Assembly (NCBI GenBank): GCA_039707465.1
Contig: CM077647.1
Span: forward strand, 46,402,110 to 46,466,109
Reading direction: 5' to 3'
Source: Rhabdophis nuchalis
Taxonomy: Eukaryota > Chordata > Lepidosauria > Squamata > Natricidae
DNA length: 64,000 bases
The notes under the pieces are model-generated. The model made no database searches. It was not told the DNA's origin and saw nothing but the letters and a program-made list of their open reading frames with translations. Shown here piece after piece: positions 34,318 through 46,799 of the stretch (the stretch's first letter is position 1; every line of letters begins with the position of its first letter). The translations under genes were made by a program, and so were the position numbers.

Positions 34318-34724
34318 AAAAATAACTTACATGACTATCCATCTCATAGCAGTGACTCTGAACAGTAAACAATATTAAAACCCAACAATTAAAACAATTA
34401 TCAATAGAATTTCTGGTAAATGACATCTTCCAAGAGTAAAGCATTGGATCCAAAATCCCGGGGAAACAGACCGATCTAACAGGGTCAAGTCCATTCAGAT
34501 TTTTGTGGGAATGTTATTCCACACAACAGGAAATACCCCAGAGAACGCACAACTGCTAAATCCCACAAGGCAACACTGTTTAGCAGAGGGGACTTGGAGC
34601 ATTTTTTTTCTGCTAGATCTCATGGGCCAAACATGGGCCACCGGATAAAATATGGTGTCATAAACAGTCTGGCCCTATGATAAGTATTAATTATTCTGCC
34701 AAATATATTTTGTCATTTTGTTAT
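34318..34724. other. possible decayed LINE 3' region
   Basis: Phrases such as GGGAATGTTATTCCACACAA and GAACGCACAACTGCTAAAT resemble a decayed LINE C-terminus, and the stretch is followed by an L2-type tail at 34725. I cannot translate it convincingly. Confidence 0.25.
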
Positions 34725-34820
34725 GGTTTTTTAATAATGCCTGTGCGCCGCCCCGGGTCCTAACAAGGAGAAGGGCGGGGTATAAATTTGAAAAATAAAA
34801 TAAAAATAAAATAAAATAAA
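34725..34820 (+). repeat. L2-type 3' tail fragment
   Basis: GTGCGCCGCCCCGGGTCCTA, GGAGAAGGGCGGGGTATAAA and an (AAAAT)n end. A near-identical tail is at 59975. Confidence 0.65.
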
Positions 34821-35260
34821 GGTAGCTGATTATCAAAATGTTTAAATAGATAGCACCACTTTCTTATGGCATTCAGGTTACTATTAGAAAAGACAAAACA
34901 GTTTCTTTTCTAACTTACTGGAATTCTCTGTTTAATTATAAAAACTCATTGACAAATTGATTGCAAATTGAATAATTCATTCAGAAATGCTCAATTACTC
35001 TCTACTGAGAGTCATAAAAGTTATTCTTTTATGGCAGCCAAAAGCTTCTCTCTGATAGGATACAAAGATGTTGAACACTTCAAAAGAAATTTGGATAAGA
35101 TCTCAGATAAAATATTATCCTGCAATGGGAACCCAACTGGCAACAACCAATATGCTATTTTTCATTACTTTTCAATTCCTATGAAACATATGATGACATA
35201 AAGAGAAATTAAATTTATCTTGAAAATATGTGAAGACTTCCTCCTTTGTCTTCTTAATAT
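34821..35260. other. unique AT-rich sequence
   Basis: The 77-codon frame at 34968-35201 is unrecognised. Confidence 0.3.
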
Positions 35261-35261
35261 G

Positions 35262-35262
35262 A

Positions 35263-35340
<78 letters not shown>
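35262..35340. repeat. (ATT)n microsatellite, left of an R4/Dong fragment
   Basis: About 26 perfect ATT units; on the minus strand (AAT)n, following the 3' end of the R4-type element. Confidence 0.97.
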
Positions 35341-35341
<1 letters not shown>

Positions 35342-35908
35342 TGTGGTTAATCTTTGGTGAGATTCACAGCCTTTGGGGCTGGTTGGTAGCTCAACAGCTC
35401 GAGTCCTAACCAAGGACCTAGGAACTGTCAAGGTAACGTCGGAGGATATAAGCTGTTCCAAGCAGGGTGGCTCTTTGTAGAGTCAGAATGCTCAAGTCCG
35501 GCAAACCTAGAACCTCCACATAGCGAGGCAGCCCCATAGGTATTGCTCCAAGGGCTCCAATCACAATTGGGACAACACACAACTTTCTCTTCTACAGTCA
35601 CTCAACTTCAATTTGCAAGTCGCGGTATTTGAGATTTTTTTCTTGCTGTTTATTTTCAATTCATGCATCACCAGGCATTGCAATGTCAACGAACCATACT
35701 TTTTTCTTTTCAATTATTATCTTCAATTCCAACCGAATTTTCCACTTAGGCTTCCTCCTCTTGCCTCTTTGGTTTTTTTGTATTTTCAAACCCAATTCTT
35801 TGGTGGTTATGAAGGCTGCTGCATACATCAGCTGGTTTGTTTCAGCTAATGTAATGGTTTGAATGGTTTGTAAAGCCTCATTGACCTTTTTTAGGACCTT
35901 TCTCAATT
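35341..35908 (-). mobile_element. R4/Dong-type LINE fragment
   Basis: Minus strand. The C-terminal protein of an R4/Dong-clade LINE (R2-like group with a restriction-enzyme-like endonuclease) is readable: PIVIGALGAIPMGLPRYVEV and LQRATLLGTAYILRRYLDSS ending in a stop near 35421. Upstream, VDIAMPGDA carries the PD-type motif of the endonuclease region. Farther upstream, ALQTIQTITLAETNQLMYA and KPKWKIRLELKI belong to the earlier part of the protein, so a large internal deletion joins the two. Frame-broken near 35635. Flanked on both sides by ATT arrays. Confidence 0.8.
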
Positions 35909-35909
35909 C

Positions 35910-35991
<82 letters not shown>
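35909..35991. repeat. (ATT)n microsatellite, right of an R4/Dong fragment
   Basis: About 27 perfect ATT units at the opposite edge of the R4-type fragment. Confidence 0.97.
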
Positions 35992-36111
35992 TTGTTTAAA
36001 AATTCATTTTAATTGTGCTTTCTATGACTTCAGAACAGTTACTTAACAGTTTACAATTAGCTACAATAACTACCCCATCATCCTAGGTATTTAGATGGCA
36101 GTCTAGAATCA

Positions 36112-37085
36112 TTGAATTATAGACTGGAAGGGACCTTGGAGATCTTCTAGCCCAAGGATCTTGATATCACCTTATGCAAATGGTTGTCCAATCTTCAGTA
36201 ATTGAGCATTAATAATTAATAAAGCTGTTCCATTAATTAATAATTCATACTGTCAAAACTTTCCTCCTTATTTCCTTGTTGGCTCTTCCTCTGATGAGCT
36301 TCCACCCAATGTTTCTTGTCCTGCCCTCAGGCTCTTTGGAGAATAAGTCAGCCTCTCTTTCTCTGTGACAGCTCAAGTATTAGAAGACTGCTATTAGTTC
36401 TCCCCTAAACCTTCTCTTTGTTAAGCTAAATACCTAGTTCTCTTAGCTGTTTATTATACAATTTAGCCTTCAGACCACATATCATCTTTGTTGCTCTTCT
36501 GTGCCCTCTTTCTATTTCAATGTGATGGAACTAGACCCAATAGAAGTAGTCCTTAACTTAAGACTATTCATTTAGTGACTATTCAAAGTTACAATAGCAT
36601 TAGAAAAAATGACTTATGAGAAATTTTCATAGTAAGAATTAATTGTTGCAGGGTCTCTGTGGTGATGTGATCAAAATTCAGATGCTTGGCAACTGGCATG
36701 TATTTATTATGGCTGTAATGTCTCAAAGTCACATGATCACATTTGTAAAATGGAGCAAAACTCACTTAACATCTTGATTAGCTATTGAAATTTTTGGCTT
36801 GTGATCATAAGTCGAGGACTGCATTCCAAATGTGGCCTAATTAATCCGGTATAGAGTGGTTGATATTAACTAGATTGATGTAACCTAGTACTGCATTGGC
36901 TTTTTGGCAGTACTGCATTCTATAGACTCTTGGATGGTGTTCCACTAGGATTTCTTGATACCTCTCAGAGTTGTTACTGTTGAGCCAGGTACTGCCTATC
37001 CTGAACATGTGCATCTAGTTTTTCCTGCCGAAGTGCTGGACCTTATTTTTCTCATCGCTGGACTTTACTATTATCACTACTATAT
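36112..37085 (-). mobile_element. older CR1 LINE 3' part, interrupted
   Basis: Minus strand. The CR1 3' end (ACTGGAAGGGACCTTGGAGA on the plus strand) begins at 36112. The order of features to the right matches the CR1 C-terminal RT region at 42.9-43.7 kb read backwards, e.g. ATCTTTGTTGCTCTTCTGTG, CCAAATGTGGCCTAATTAAT and GGCTTTTTGGCAGTACTGCA. Strongly diverged, no useful frame. Interrupted by a TA-type element at 36549-36821. Confidence 0.72.
36549..36821. mobile_element. TA-type short element nested in CR1
   Basis: Imperfect inverted ends: AGTCCTTAACTTAAG at left, complement of AGTCCTCGACTTATGATC at right. The CR1 sequence resumes after it (ATTCCAAATGTGGCC), giving the insertion point; TA is at the left, with a decayed right copy. 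Non-coding Tc1/mariner-like family; related internal phrases occur at 12401 and 50309. Confidence 0.6.
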
Positions 37086-39060
37086 CCTAAATCATGCATA
37101 TTATTTCCTCTGTTTTGCATATCGAATCAGCTTCAGTGCTTTCTTCAATCTCACACAGAAAGATGAAAGAGGAGAAAATAGATAATATCTGGCAGAAATG
37201 TCCATTTTCCTGGTAACTGAGCACTCTCTTCTAACATCTTTCTAATCAGGAAAATGGAAAGCTACTACTGCTGTTTCCTCTTCTTCTGCCTCCTCTAAAA
37301 CAATCTTGATTTTGTTAAAAAGTACTTATATCTTATTCACATGGTAGATACAACCTGCAAACTCTGACCAACCATCACCAAATTTAAAAGCTCTCTAAAT
37401 AATCAATTTAGACCAACCATCTGTTGCCTTAAAGCTACACTTACATAGCCACAGTTAATGAATTAAGCATATTTTTCCAAAATTTTAAAATAATTGCTTA
37501 AAGCTGCTGATGAGTGTTAAATGACTCCTGAACAATTATTTTAGTGTACACATTCTTTCTCACTCACTCTCTCTCACACACACACCATAACTGGTTTATT
37601 TTAGATTGCTACAGCTAAGATACTACTCTTCTTTCCTCCTACCTTTTATCTTCCCCACTGATCCCTTTCTTAACATATTTCCACATATGCAGAAAATATG
37701 CTTTAACTTGTTTTGTCATTAGTTGTCTCTTGGTTATCAATATTATAGCAAAAACAATGCAAGAATAATAGAGGTCTTTTATTTTTAAAAACATGTGTGG
37801 TACTTTCTTGGCTCCTTCTTAAATGTTATTATTATTGGAGCTTTTACAATTCTGTGGACTCCAAAGGAACCCTACAATTTCCTTCGGTGTAGGGTTTCTC
37901 CTTTTCCTGTGTTTTCATGCCACAAAAAGGGTGTCTCAGAAAGTTTTCTTCTCTCTCTCTCTTCCCCTAAAAGAACTGTAATAGCCTCAGCATATTCCTA
38001 ATCTAATTAACATCCATAACACTTAGACAATAAATTGACTTCAACTGCTCTTGAAGTTCCCTGCCACCTTGTTAAGTTGCCTTCCATTGAAGCTGTAAAT
38101 CAAAGGAGAAGGGCTAAGGTCACAGTCCATGTTTGCTGTACGCTTGACTGAGAGACACTGATGGCTTTACCAACTGCTCCTTTATGTTGTTTTTGCAGAG
38201 CTGTAGAAAGGAGCGCATTGCAATCCCAAACAAAATCTTGTTCATCTTGGGCAGAGAAGCAAAGCAGCAAAGGCTCAGTTAAGTGTAAATGTCAAATACA
38301 AGGTAAATAAAAGAATTTAAAAAATCTAAGTCTACAGCTCCCAGTTTAACATGTTTATTCAGGAGTAAGAACTCCAGAATTCCATGATTTTTTTAAAAAC
38401 AAATCAAAGCAAAGACTCAGAGGTAAAAACGTTAAGTGTGTGTGTGTGTGCGTGTGTGTGTGTGTGTGTGTGTATGAGAGAGAGAGAGAGAGAGAGAGTA
38501 TTAATAGGATGCTCCATGCTTGAACTGAAATGCAGGTGCGCTCAGAACTGTGGCTTTAAAAGTTATGTGTAAGTATTTGTTAGACAATTATATCCTGCTT
38601 AAAGTATTCCATTTATAAAAAGAGATATACATGATTCAGAGCTTTAGGCATATAAAAATACAAACTGTTAAACCACATCATTGATTCATGTAGCCCAATT
38701 TTGATTATTATGGCTATGTGTTCCATCACTATCAAAATAGGAACTAAATATTAACAAGGAGTTTCTGTTACAATACATTGCTCTAAAAGTGAATTATTAG
38801 TTGTTTATTTTTTTTACTGCTTGTAACCAATCATGTATAAATAATAAAATAAAGCTATCAACTAATGCTCAAAATGTAACCCATGATGAAGAACATGTCT
38901 TTTCAGGAGTTATTGAACTACTTATTGAATTTAGTGGGACATTAGACTAACTTAGATGGAACTTCTTATCAGAGTCATGAATGCTTTAGGTCCCCTTACT
39001 TTCAATAGGTGTATTCTAAGTATTAGTTTAATTTACTATATATTTAGTCCACTTCCGAAA
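37086..39060. other. unique AT-rich sequence with a TG/AG microsatellite
   Basis: TG array with an AG continuation at about 38436-38499. Frames at 36955-37185, 37795-38001 and 38384-38572 are unrecognised or repeat-driven. No host exon seen. Confidence 0.4.
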
Positions 39061-39064
39061 TCAG

Positions 39065-39235
39065 TGATAGCCAATTTATGACCCTGGGATCACATGCGGA
39101 CCTTGAGTCAGTCAGTCAGTCAGTCAGTCAGTCAGTCAGTCTGTCTCTCTTTCTCTCTCCCCCTCTCCCCCTCTATCTGTCTCTCCCTCCCTCTGTGTGC
39201 GAGCCTGTGGCTTACAGACCTTTTTCTGATGCCAA
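39065..39235. mobile_element. probable hAT-like remnant with (CAGT)n
   Basis: CAGTGATAGCCAATTTATGA resembles the hAT-like left ends elsewhere in the window. It is followed by a (CAGT)n run (39107-39142) and a CTCT/CCCT pyrimidine stretch to about 39198. The right end is not certain. Confidence 0.4.
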
Positions 39236-41105
39236 TTCCTGGCAATAAATAGTTTCCTGCCATTTTGACATGATGATCTCATTATAGTATAAGCTCTTAA
39301 ATCAATGTAGCACAGATTTTAAAATAAAGAAACAGTGCTCTTTTACCTTCATTTTTTCTTACATCCTATCCGCTTCTTCAGTCCTGGGAAAGTAAAAAAA
39401 AAATTACCCTGACTATAAGTAGACTTTGCCTATCTAACAGAGTGTTCACTTCACTCTAGAAGGTTCCAGCCACCAAGAGGTTGGAGTTCTACTTCTGGTC
39501 TCAATAATTATTCTGCAGTTACTTTTAGATCAATTGTAAATTTTATTTTAATTAGATACTAGTGTATAGTGTATTTTAAGCAGATATAGAATGAGTAGTA
39601 AAGGACAAATTCAGCAAAGTATCCAGCAGTGGGGAATCAAGAGGAGAAGATCTTTTTTGTATTTCCCCAAATTGCTAGCCTAACGTTTATGGTCAAAGAG
39701 TGAGATCACAAGGCAACAATATTTGAATAAAAACTACTGCAGATGCTTAAAATCAGAACTATTGTGATCTGGATACATTATCCATCTCCTTAAAGAATCT
39801 ATCTATGATCTCTGATACTTTTCTATAAACATAGATTAATTTTATTGGTTTATTGTTTTTAGCATGGCATTGGTGCATGCATGGTGAAAAAAATCCCATT
39901 ACATCTGAAATGAAGGGATCATATTGTGTTTTACAGCAAAATACACTGTAATTGCTACTGTATTACAAATAAATATTTTAATAAGAAAAAGCTGAAGCAG
40001 TCATGGAAAAACATATCTCATCCCTGGCTCACTTAAATTGGATATCTGTACATCTGGGCTTTATTTTTAAAGCATGTGCAAGTCTTAACATTTTCGGCAA
40101 CAGGATAGCTCAATAGATATGGAGCAACCCAGTTTCTGTGTTTGATAATTTGCATGTCAAATTCTATATGAATTCTTAAACTGTATATTGTATCATCTAG
40201 TATTGAGATCAATAAATGCTGAACTACCCAGAAATGTTCATTGAACAGAAGAGAATTTAAGAAGAGAAGTAATAAAATTTTACTCTATTAAGGCTGCAGC
40301 AATAAATGTATTACCTATAGAAGATAGCACATATTGAACTCAATGGAACCTATGCCCAATTAGCAAAATCAGCAAAATGTCTAGCTTCAATGCGTGTGGT
40401 CAAGTATCTTAAGATTGATCTGGCTCACATGTCAGACTAAACCATAATGTATTTGGTTTGGATTCAGATTAGCATGTTGTGCTAACCATAATTTATGACA
40501 TAGCATGTGGTGGTTTATTCAGTAAAGCATAGGTCAACATAACTATGTCATATTTGGACATTATATGTAACTTATCCTTAAAAAGAATATCTTTCTCTTT
40601 GATGGTTTGTCAAGGAACAATTCTGCATTTCTGAATGGCTTCCAGCTCAAGTCTGTATTACAGTGGGGTGGGTGGTCATAACTAGAGAAAGAAGTACCTT
40701 AATGTTGCACAGAAGTGTTAAAACCAGGAGAGCTAACTGAGCAGGCATACTGTACAATAAATATGGTCACAGATATAGCCTGCATTTCTATTTCTATTAC
40801 AGTACATATTTTTAAATGTGTGCCTTTCCATAACATTTAGCAAATTTGTATTTAATCCTCATTTTTTAATAATGCACTAACCCTAGTTTCATTTAATGAA
40901 CGACCTACCTTCTAATATACTAACAAGGGATTCGCATGAAAAAGAATAAGTAACTTCACGTTTTCTGCTATTTTACACTACAAGTCCCATGATTGTTTAC
41001 CATTTTTCAAGTTGTCCTGAATTTATGAAAACTAAAACTCAGGATAAAGCCAAGTTTTTTAGACTTACCTATTTTTTAAACCAGTTGTTTCTGGCTGTTA
41101 TTCCA
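39236..41105. other. unique AT-rich sequence
   Basis: No gene or named repeat seen. Confidence 0.4.
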
Positions 41106-41107
41106 CA

Positions 41108-41962
41108 TTGATAGTACAAGTTCAATGCCCTACACCTAAAAACTATCTTGAATGTATTTGGGTCAATATTAAAGGTTGGGGGGGGAATGATATTGTCATA
41201 GGTCTATACTACAGGCCACCCAACCAAGCAGAGGAAGTGGATGAACTTTTTGCTAACCAGCTAACTAAGGTATGTAGGAAGCACACTACAATAGTAATGG
41301 GAGATTTTAACTACCCCGACATCAATTGGGAAACAAACTCTGCACCAAGTGGAAGATCCAACAGGTTCCTAACAAACCTAGCAGACAACTTTGTTTCCCA
41401 AAAGGTAGAGAAGGGAACAAGGGGATCAGCAATATTGGACTTAATTCTCACTAACAGAGAGGAAATGATAGAAGGTGTAGAAGCTACAGGAACTTTGGGG
41501 GCAAGCGATCATGAAATACTGGAATTCAACATTATGCAAACAAAAGTAGTTGAACAAAGTCAAACTAGAGTCTTAGACTTTAAGAGAGCTAATTTCAATA
41601 AACTCAGAGAGAGCTTGGGAAGGATTCCATGGATGAGAATCCTCAAGGGGAAAACAACTCAAGAAGCTTGGGAAATTTTGAAAAATGAGATTATAAAAGC
41701 CCAGTCCAGCGCAATACCAATGAAGAAGAAAAATAACAGTTCCCAAAAGAAACCAGCATGGCTGCATAAAGAACTCTCTGACAAATTGAAAGACAAAAAG
41801 GATAAATATAAAAAGTGGAAAAAGGGGGACATAACTAAGGCAAAATATCAGCAAATAGCCCGAGCCTGTAAAGATGAAGTGAGGAAAGCTAAGGCTCGCA
41901 ATGAAGAAAGGCTTGCCAAAAAAGTAAAAAATAACAAAAAAAAGCTTCTTCCAACATGTTAA
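41108..41962 (+). pseudogene. CR1 endonuclease part of ORF2
   Basis: 284 codons of the apurinic-like endonuclease. VIGLYYRPPNQ, the GDFNYPDINW metal-site motif and GASDHEILEF (the conserved SDH) are present, followed by the lysine-rich linker. The N-terminal quarter of the domain is absent and the frame ends early (KLLPTC then stop) because of a shift in an A-rich run near 41940. Confidence 0.9.
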
Positions 41963-43740
41963 AAATAAGAAAAAAGTTAAGGAAACAATTGGTCCACTGC
42001 TGGGAGAAAATGGCAAGAAGATGATAAGCAACAGGGAGAAAGCAGAACTATTTAACTCTTTTTTTGCATCTGTCTTTACACAAAGGGATAAAACAGTCCA
42101 ACCAATCAAAAACAGCACCACAAAAATCAGATTAGGAACACAAGTTGAAATAGGGAAGAAAATGGTAAGTGAGCACCTGTCTGCCCTGGACGAGTTCAAA
42201 TCACCAGGACCGGATGGATTACACCCCAGGGTTCTGAAGGAACTGGCAGACGAGATCTCAGAACCACTGAACTATATCTTTCAGAGATCCTGGAGCACCG
42301 GGGAACTGCCAGAAGACTGGAAAAGAGCTGATGTGGTTCCCATCTTCAAAAAAGGAAAAAAAACAGATCCAGGAAACTATAGACCCATCAGCCTGACCTC
42401 AATATCAGGAAAGATTCTGGAAAAGATAATTAAACAACAAATAAGTGAACACCTAGAAGCAAACAAAGTAATAGCCAAAAGCCAACATGGGGTTTGTCAA
42501 AAACAGATCATGCCAGACGAATCTAATTGCACTCTTTGACAAAGTGACAAAATCAGTGGACCAGAGGAATGCTGTTGATATAATTTACCTGGACTTCAGT
42601 AAGGCATTTGATAAAGTAGACCATAACCTACTATTAGATAAAGTAGAAAATTGTGGGTTAGACAGCACCACCACCAAATGGATTCGCAACTGGCTGACCA
42701 ACCGCACTCAACGTGTAGTCCTCAATGGAACTGCATCTACATGGAAGGAAGTATGCAGTGGAGTCCCCCAAGGCTCTGTTTTAGGCCCAGTACTCTTTAA
42801 CATCTTCATCAACGATTTGGATGAGGGGATAAATGGGGAACTCATCAAATTTGCAGACGACACCAAGCTGGCAGGAATAGCCAACACTCCAGAAGATAGG
42901 CTTAAGATACAGAAGGATCTAGACAAACTTGAACATTGGGCACTATCTAATAAAATGAAATTCAATCGTGAAAAAAGTAAGGTCCTACATATAGGCAAGA
43001 AAAACCAAATGCACAAGTACAGTATAGGTGATACCTTGCTCAATAGTAGCAACTGTGAGAGGGATCTTGGAATCCTAGTGGACAACCATTTAAATATGAG
43101 CCAGCAGTGTGCAGCAGCTGCCAAAAAACCCAACACAGTTCTAGGCTGCATAAACAGAGGGATAGAATCTAGATCACGTGAAGTGTTAATGCCACTGTAT
43201 GGTGCCTTGGTAAGGCCACACTTGGAATACTGCATACAGTTTTGGTCGCCACGATGTAGAAAAGACGTGGAGACTCTGGAAAGAGTGCAGAGAAGAGCAA
43301 CCAAGATGATTTGGGGACTGGAGACTAAGACATATGAAGAACGGCTGCAGGAGCTGGGTATGTCTAGCTTGATGAAGAGAAGGACCAGGGGAGACATGAT
43401 AGCAGTGTTCCGATATCTCAGAGGGTGCCACAAAGAAGAGGGAGTCAAACTATTCTCCAAGGCACCTGGGGGCAGGACAAGAAGTAATGGGTGGAAACTA
43501 ATCAAGGAGAGAAGCAACTTAGAACTAAGGAGAAATTTCCTGACAGTAAGAACAATTAACCTCTGGAACAGCTTGCCTCCAGAAGTTGTGAATGCCCCAA
43601 CCCTGGAAGTCTTTAAAAAGATGTTAGATAGACATTTGTCTGAAATGGTATAAGGTTCCTGCCCACGCAGGGGGTTGGACTAGAAGACCTACAAGGTCCC
43701 TTCCAACACTGCTATTGTATTGTATTGTATTGTATTGTAT
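41110..43740 (+). mobile_element. long CR1 LINE copy
   Basis: 2.6-kb CR1, missing the 5' UTR, ORF1 and the start of ORF2. It contains the rest of the AP-type endonuclease (41108-41962), the reverse transcriptase (42021-43653) and the CR1 3' end GGGGGTTGGACTAGAAGACC with an (ATTGT)n tail at 43714-43740. Two frame breaks (about 41950 and 42500) inactivate it. The best-preserved CR1 in the window and a reference for the fragments at 11912, 30586 and 36112. Confidence 0.95.
42021..43653 (+). pseudogene. CR1 reverse transcriptase part of ORF2
   Basis: Two overlapping frames, 42021-42539 and 42487-43653, give one RT domain with a shift near 42500. Motifs: [60 protein letters not shown], the catalytic FADDTKLAG and then C-terminal NSLPPEVVNAPTLEVFKK. 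The second frame alone is 388 codons with no stop. Decayed but recent. Confidence 0.93.
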
Positions 43741-44530
43741 AAAACTTCTTCAAAGAGCATCCAGAAACATATAGCTTTGAAGAAATCCGATCAGACCGCA
43801 CCCAAACTAAAAAAAATTGCTTTGGTTGCCAACTGCATTCCACTTTCCCTCTAATATGTCAAGGAAGAGGAACAGATTTTAGGGCTCTTAAATGGCCCAG
43901 AGATTGGCTATCTATGGAAGTGCCTTTCTCCTCCCAGATTTGCAGAAGAGATTGTTGTAATACAGACCTGCTTTTCAGGAATGCAGGAAACAGCCTTCTC
44001 CTGTATCAATGCACTATTGTTGGATTTCCAATGAGTGCCAATCCTGTGTTTTCTCTTGAAAAGAGAGTCAGAATGCATCTTTTCAATGTAATTACTCATA
44101 TTGCTTGATATTATATTACAAGCAGTATTTTGGATCTTTGTTATAAACATTGTTAGATAAGGATAAGTTATCATTGTTTTAATCCAGCTATTATTTTGTT
44201 ATTTTGTCGGGTACCTTGTGTGCCAATCACACCCACCTCCACACACATAGAAAAAGAGGAGGCAGGATACTAATACAAGAAATAAATAAGAAATAAACAG
44301 TTATGTATCTCCAGAAATACTACAAAACTATATAGTAGATGATGCAGGAGACCAGAAATCACAACAAAGCAGTTGTCAGATGAGTTAGGAAAGCTATCAG
44401 AATGTGCCAAGTATGGATATGGACATATCTTGGCTCAAAAAGTTTTTGATTATGTCTAGTGCATTATGGGCAGGTATCTGAGGACCTCTGTTAGAGTGGG
44501 AAAATTTTTTATGGCCCCTATGAAGAATAG
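43741..44530. other. unique sequence
   Basis: No gene or named repeat that I can defend. The 88-codon minus frame at 43908-44174 is unrecognised. Confidence 0.3.
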
Positions 44531-44536
44531 TTTAGC

Positions 44537-45103
44537 TACACATTATGTTCTCTGGCGTAGGTCCGAAATGGTACGAAGGTCGGGGGGTAGGTCGTTCCAG
44601 AGGGCAGGCTCTGCCACAGAGAAGGCTCACCCCCTGGGGGCCACCCGTCGGCATTGCCCGGCAGATGGTACTCTGAGGAGGTCCACTCTGTGGGAGCGGA
44701 CAGGTCTAAGAGAGGTATGTGATAGGAGGCGGTCCCCGCAGGTAACCAGGTCCCATGCTATGGAGCGCTTTAAAGATGGTTACTAACACCTTGAAGCGCA
44801 CCTGGAAGGCCACAGGCAGCCAGTGCAGCTCGTACAGGAGAGGTGTTACATGGGAGTATCGAGAAACTCCCAAAATCCCCCGTGCGGCCGCATTCTGGAC
44901 TAGCTGGAGCCTCCGGATGCACCTCAAGGGGAGCCCCATGTAGAGAGCGTTACAGTAGTCCAGGCGGGAGGTGACGAGTGCTTGAGTGACCGTGCGTAAG
45001 GCGTCACGATCTAGATAGGGGCGCAACTGGCGTATCAGGTAGACCTGATAAAAAGCCCCCCTGGTCACGGCTGTCACATGGTCGTCCAAAGACAGCCGAG
45101 AAT
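44537..45103 (-). mobile_element. internal L2 LINE segment lacking its 3' end
   Basis: Minus-strand L2 coding stretch: SRLSLDDHVTAVTRGAFYQVYLIRQLRP, LDYCNALYMGLPLRC, QNAAARGILG and LLYELHWLPVAFQVRFK (44706-45103), then frame-broken sequence to about 44537. The usual L2 3' UTR and tail are missing on the left. That is unusual, because LINE copies normally lose the 5' and keep the 3' end. Confidence 0.82.
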
Positions 45104-46315
45104 AAACGTCTATAAAATCATCAGGTATAAAATATGAGATGACATGGATCAAATGAAAGTATTTTGCTATTAAAAGCTATTCATTTTGCTCAACCTAAAT
45201 TTGAATTACAAGATTATTAAATGTTGTTCTGCAGTAATATGTTTAAGACAGGTTACAATGTATTGATATCAGTTCTTACCATCCAGTTCCTGCAGAAGTG
45301 TTACTGAAAATTAATTGCCATTTTTCCATAAAATATAATCAAATTGCAAAGTCTGATCATTTGTAGAAAAACAATAAATTCATTATAAATCACATTCTCT
45401 TTGTTGTAGTATGGTGGAATCAATTTATTCTCTAATATACCCTTCAGCCAATTAGTTCCCCCCCCCCTTTATCCTTCCTTAAAAGGTGATGACTTTGTTA
45501 TATGCCTATTCATCAAGCTTTAGAACTATGGCATTGATCAGACACCTGGAAAACTCCATATGTTTTAGCCATCAGGTTTGTAGATACAAAATAATGGCCT
45601 TAAGTTTCTTCTTTGTATTTCTTTAAAGTAGGCAATAATCCTAGACAGATGATAACATAAATACATGCTTTGATATAGATTTTAAAAACTAGACTCATGA
45701 CAAAATCTTTTTGAAGAAATTTAGTAGCATTGCTCATGCTTTTTAAATGTAAAAAAAATCAGGGGGCAAATTTATTAACAGCCCATGAATGAAAATATGC
45801 ATCTCCCTTGTAGTGAAAACAAAACTTCTATTGAATAAAATTGTAATAATGCTTAAAGTTTCACTTTCTTCTTAAATCTGGTTGCTCTTTTCTTCCCTCT
45901 GTGTGCTATTTTATTTTATTATTAGAAAGAAATCAACTTTTTAAATAATATCTCAGGTCATTTTTGGTCATTGACTGGAAAAGTTCTTATCAAAGAATAA
46001 GCAATTACAACTTTTGGGGAACATTTTTATTTGTTTCTTTATTTGGCCACACATCTGTTCTATTTATGTTCTAGTAACAGGATACATAAAAATGTGAGTT
46101 AAGAAAGAATGCAACAATATAAAAGTTTAAAATACAACTGCAGTAAAATATGAAAAAAACTAAAGGCTGGTATATTACTAAATGTAATACACCAAAACCT
46201 AGTAATTTGCTGATTATAAAGGTAATCATTCTCCTTGTTTAAAATGGCTTGAAAAAGAGTTCCCTTATCTCAGTGCTACCACAAAGACCTCATCTTCATT
46301 GTAAAGAGAGATAGG
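45104..46315. other. unique AT-rich sequence
   Basis: No gene or named repeat seen. Confidence 0.4.
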
Positions 46316-46323
46316 GATCAGAA

Positions 46324-46634
46324 CAGTGGTGGGTTCCGGATCCCATTCCAACCAGTACGGTTGGAATGGGTCCGGCGTCATCCACATGGACACGCCTGGT
46401 GTGCGTGCACACACGTGCAGCACATGCATGCGTCGTACCTGCTAGCAACGCCTCCATGACGCTCCAGCTGCTTTTGCCATGCACGTACGCAGAAGCACTG
46501 AAGGCTTTAAAGGACAGGTAAGGAACACAGGTGGGCAGGAGGGCCCTCCAGAGCACCGTACCAGAATGGTACCGGTGCTCTGGGTAGGCTCCAGTACACC
46601 CGTACCGGGATGTACCACCTGAAACCTACCACTG
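46324..46634. mobile_element. non-autonomous hAT-like element with clear target duplication
   Basis: 311 bases. Left end CAGTGGTGGGTTCCGGATC, right end complement of CAGTGGTAGGTTTCAGGTG. The flanking 8-base duplications GATCAGAA (46316-46323) and GATCAGAG (46635-46642) match at 7 of 8. GC-rich non-coding interior. Similar ends are seen at 26133-26364. Confidence 0.82.
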
Positions 46635-46799
46635 GATCAGAGGGAAATATCTGCCATAAAAGATGTTCAGATATAATACGATTCATTGGATTTATGGTTA
46701 GACTGTTATTATTTATTTATATCAATTTTGAAGTACCCCAGTTCTTGAAAATATTAAGGAGAAGATTATATGGGCCATTAGATCCTACCATTTTATAAC

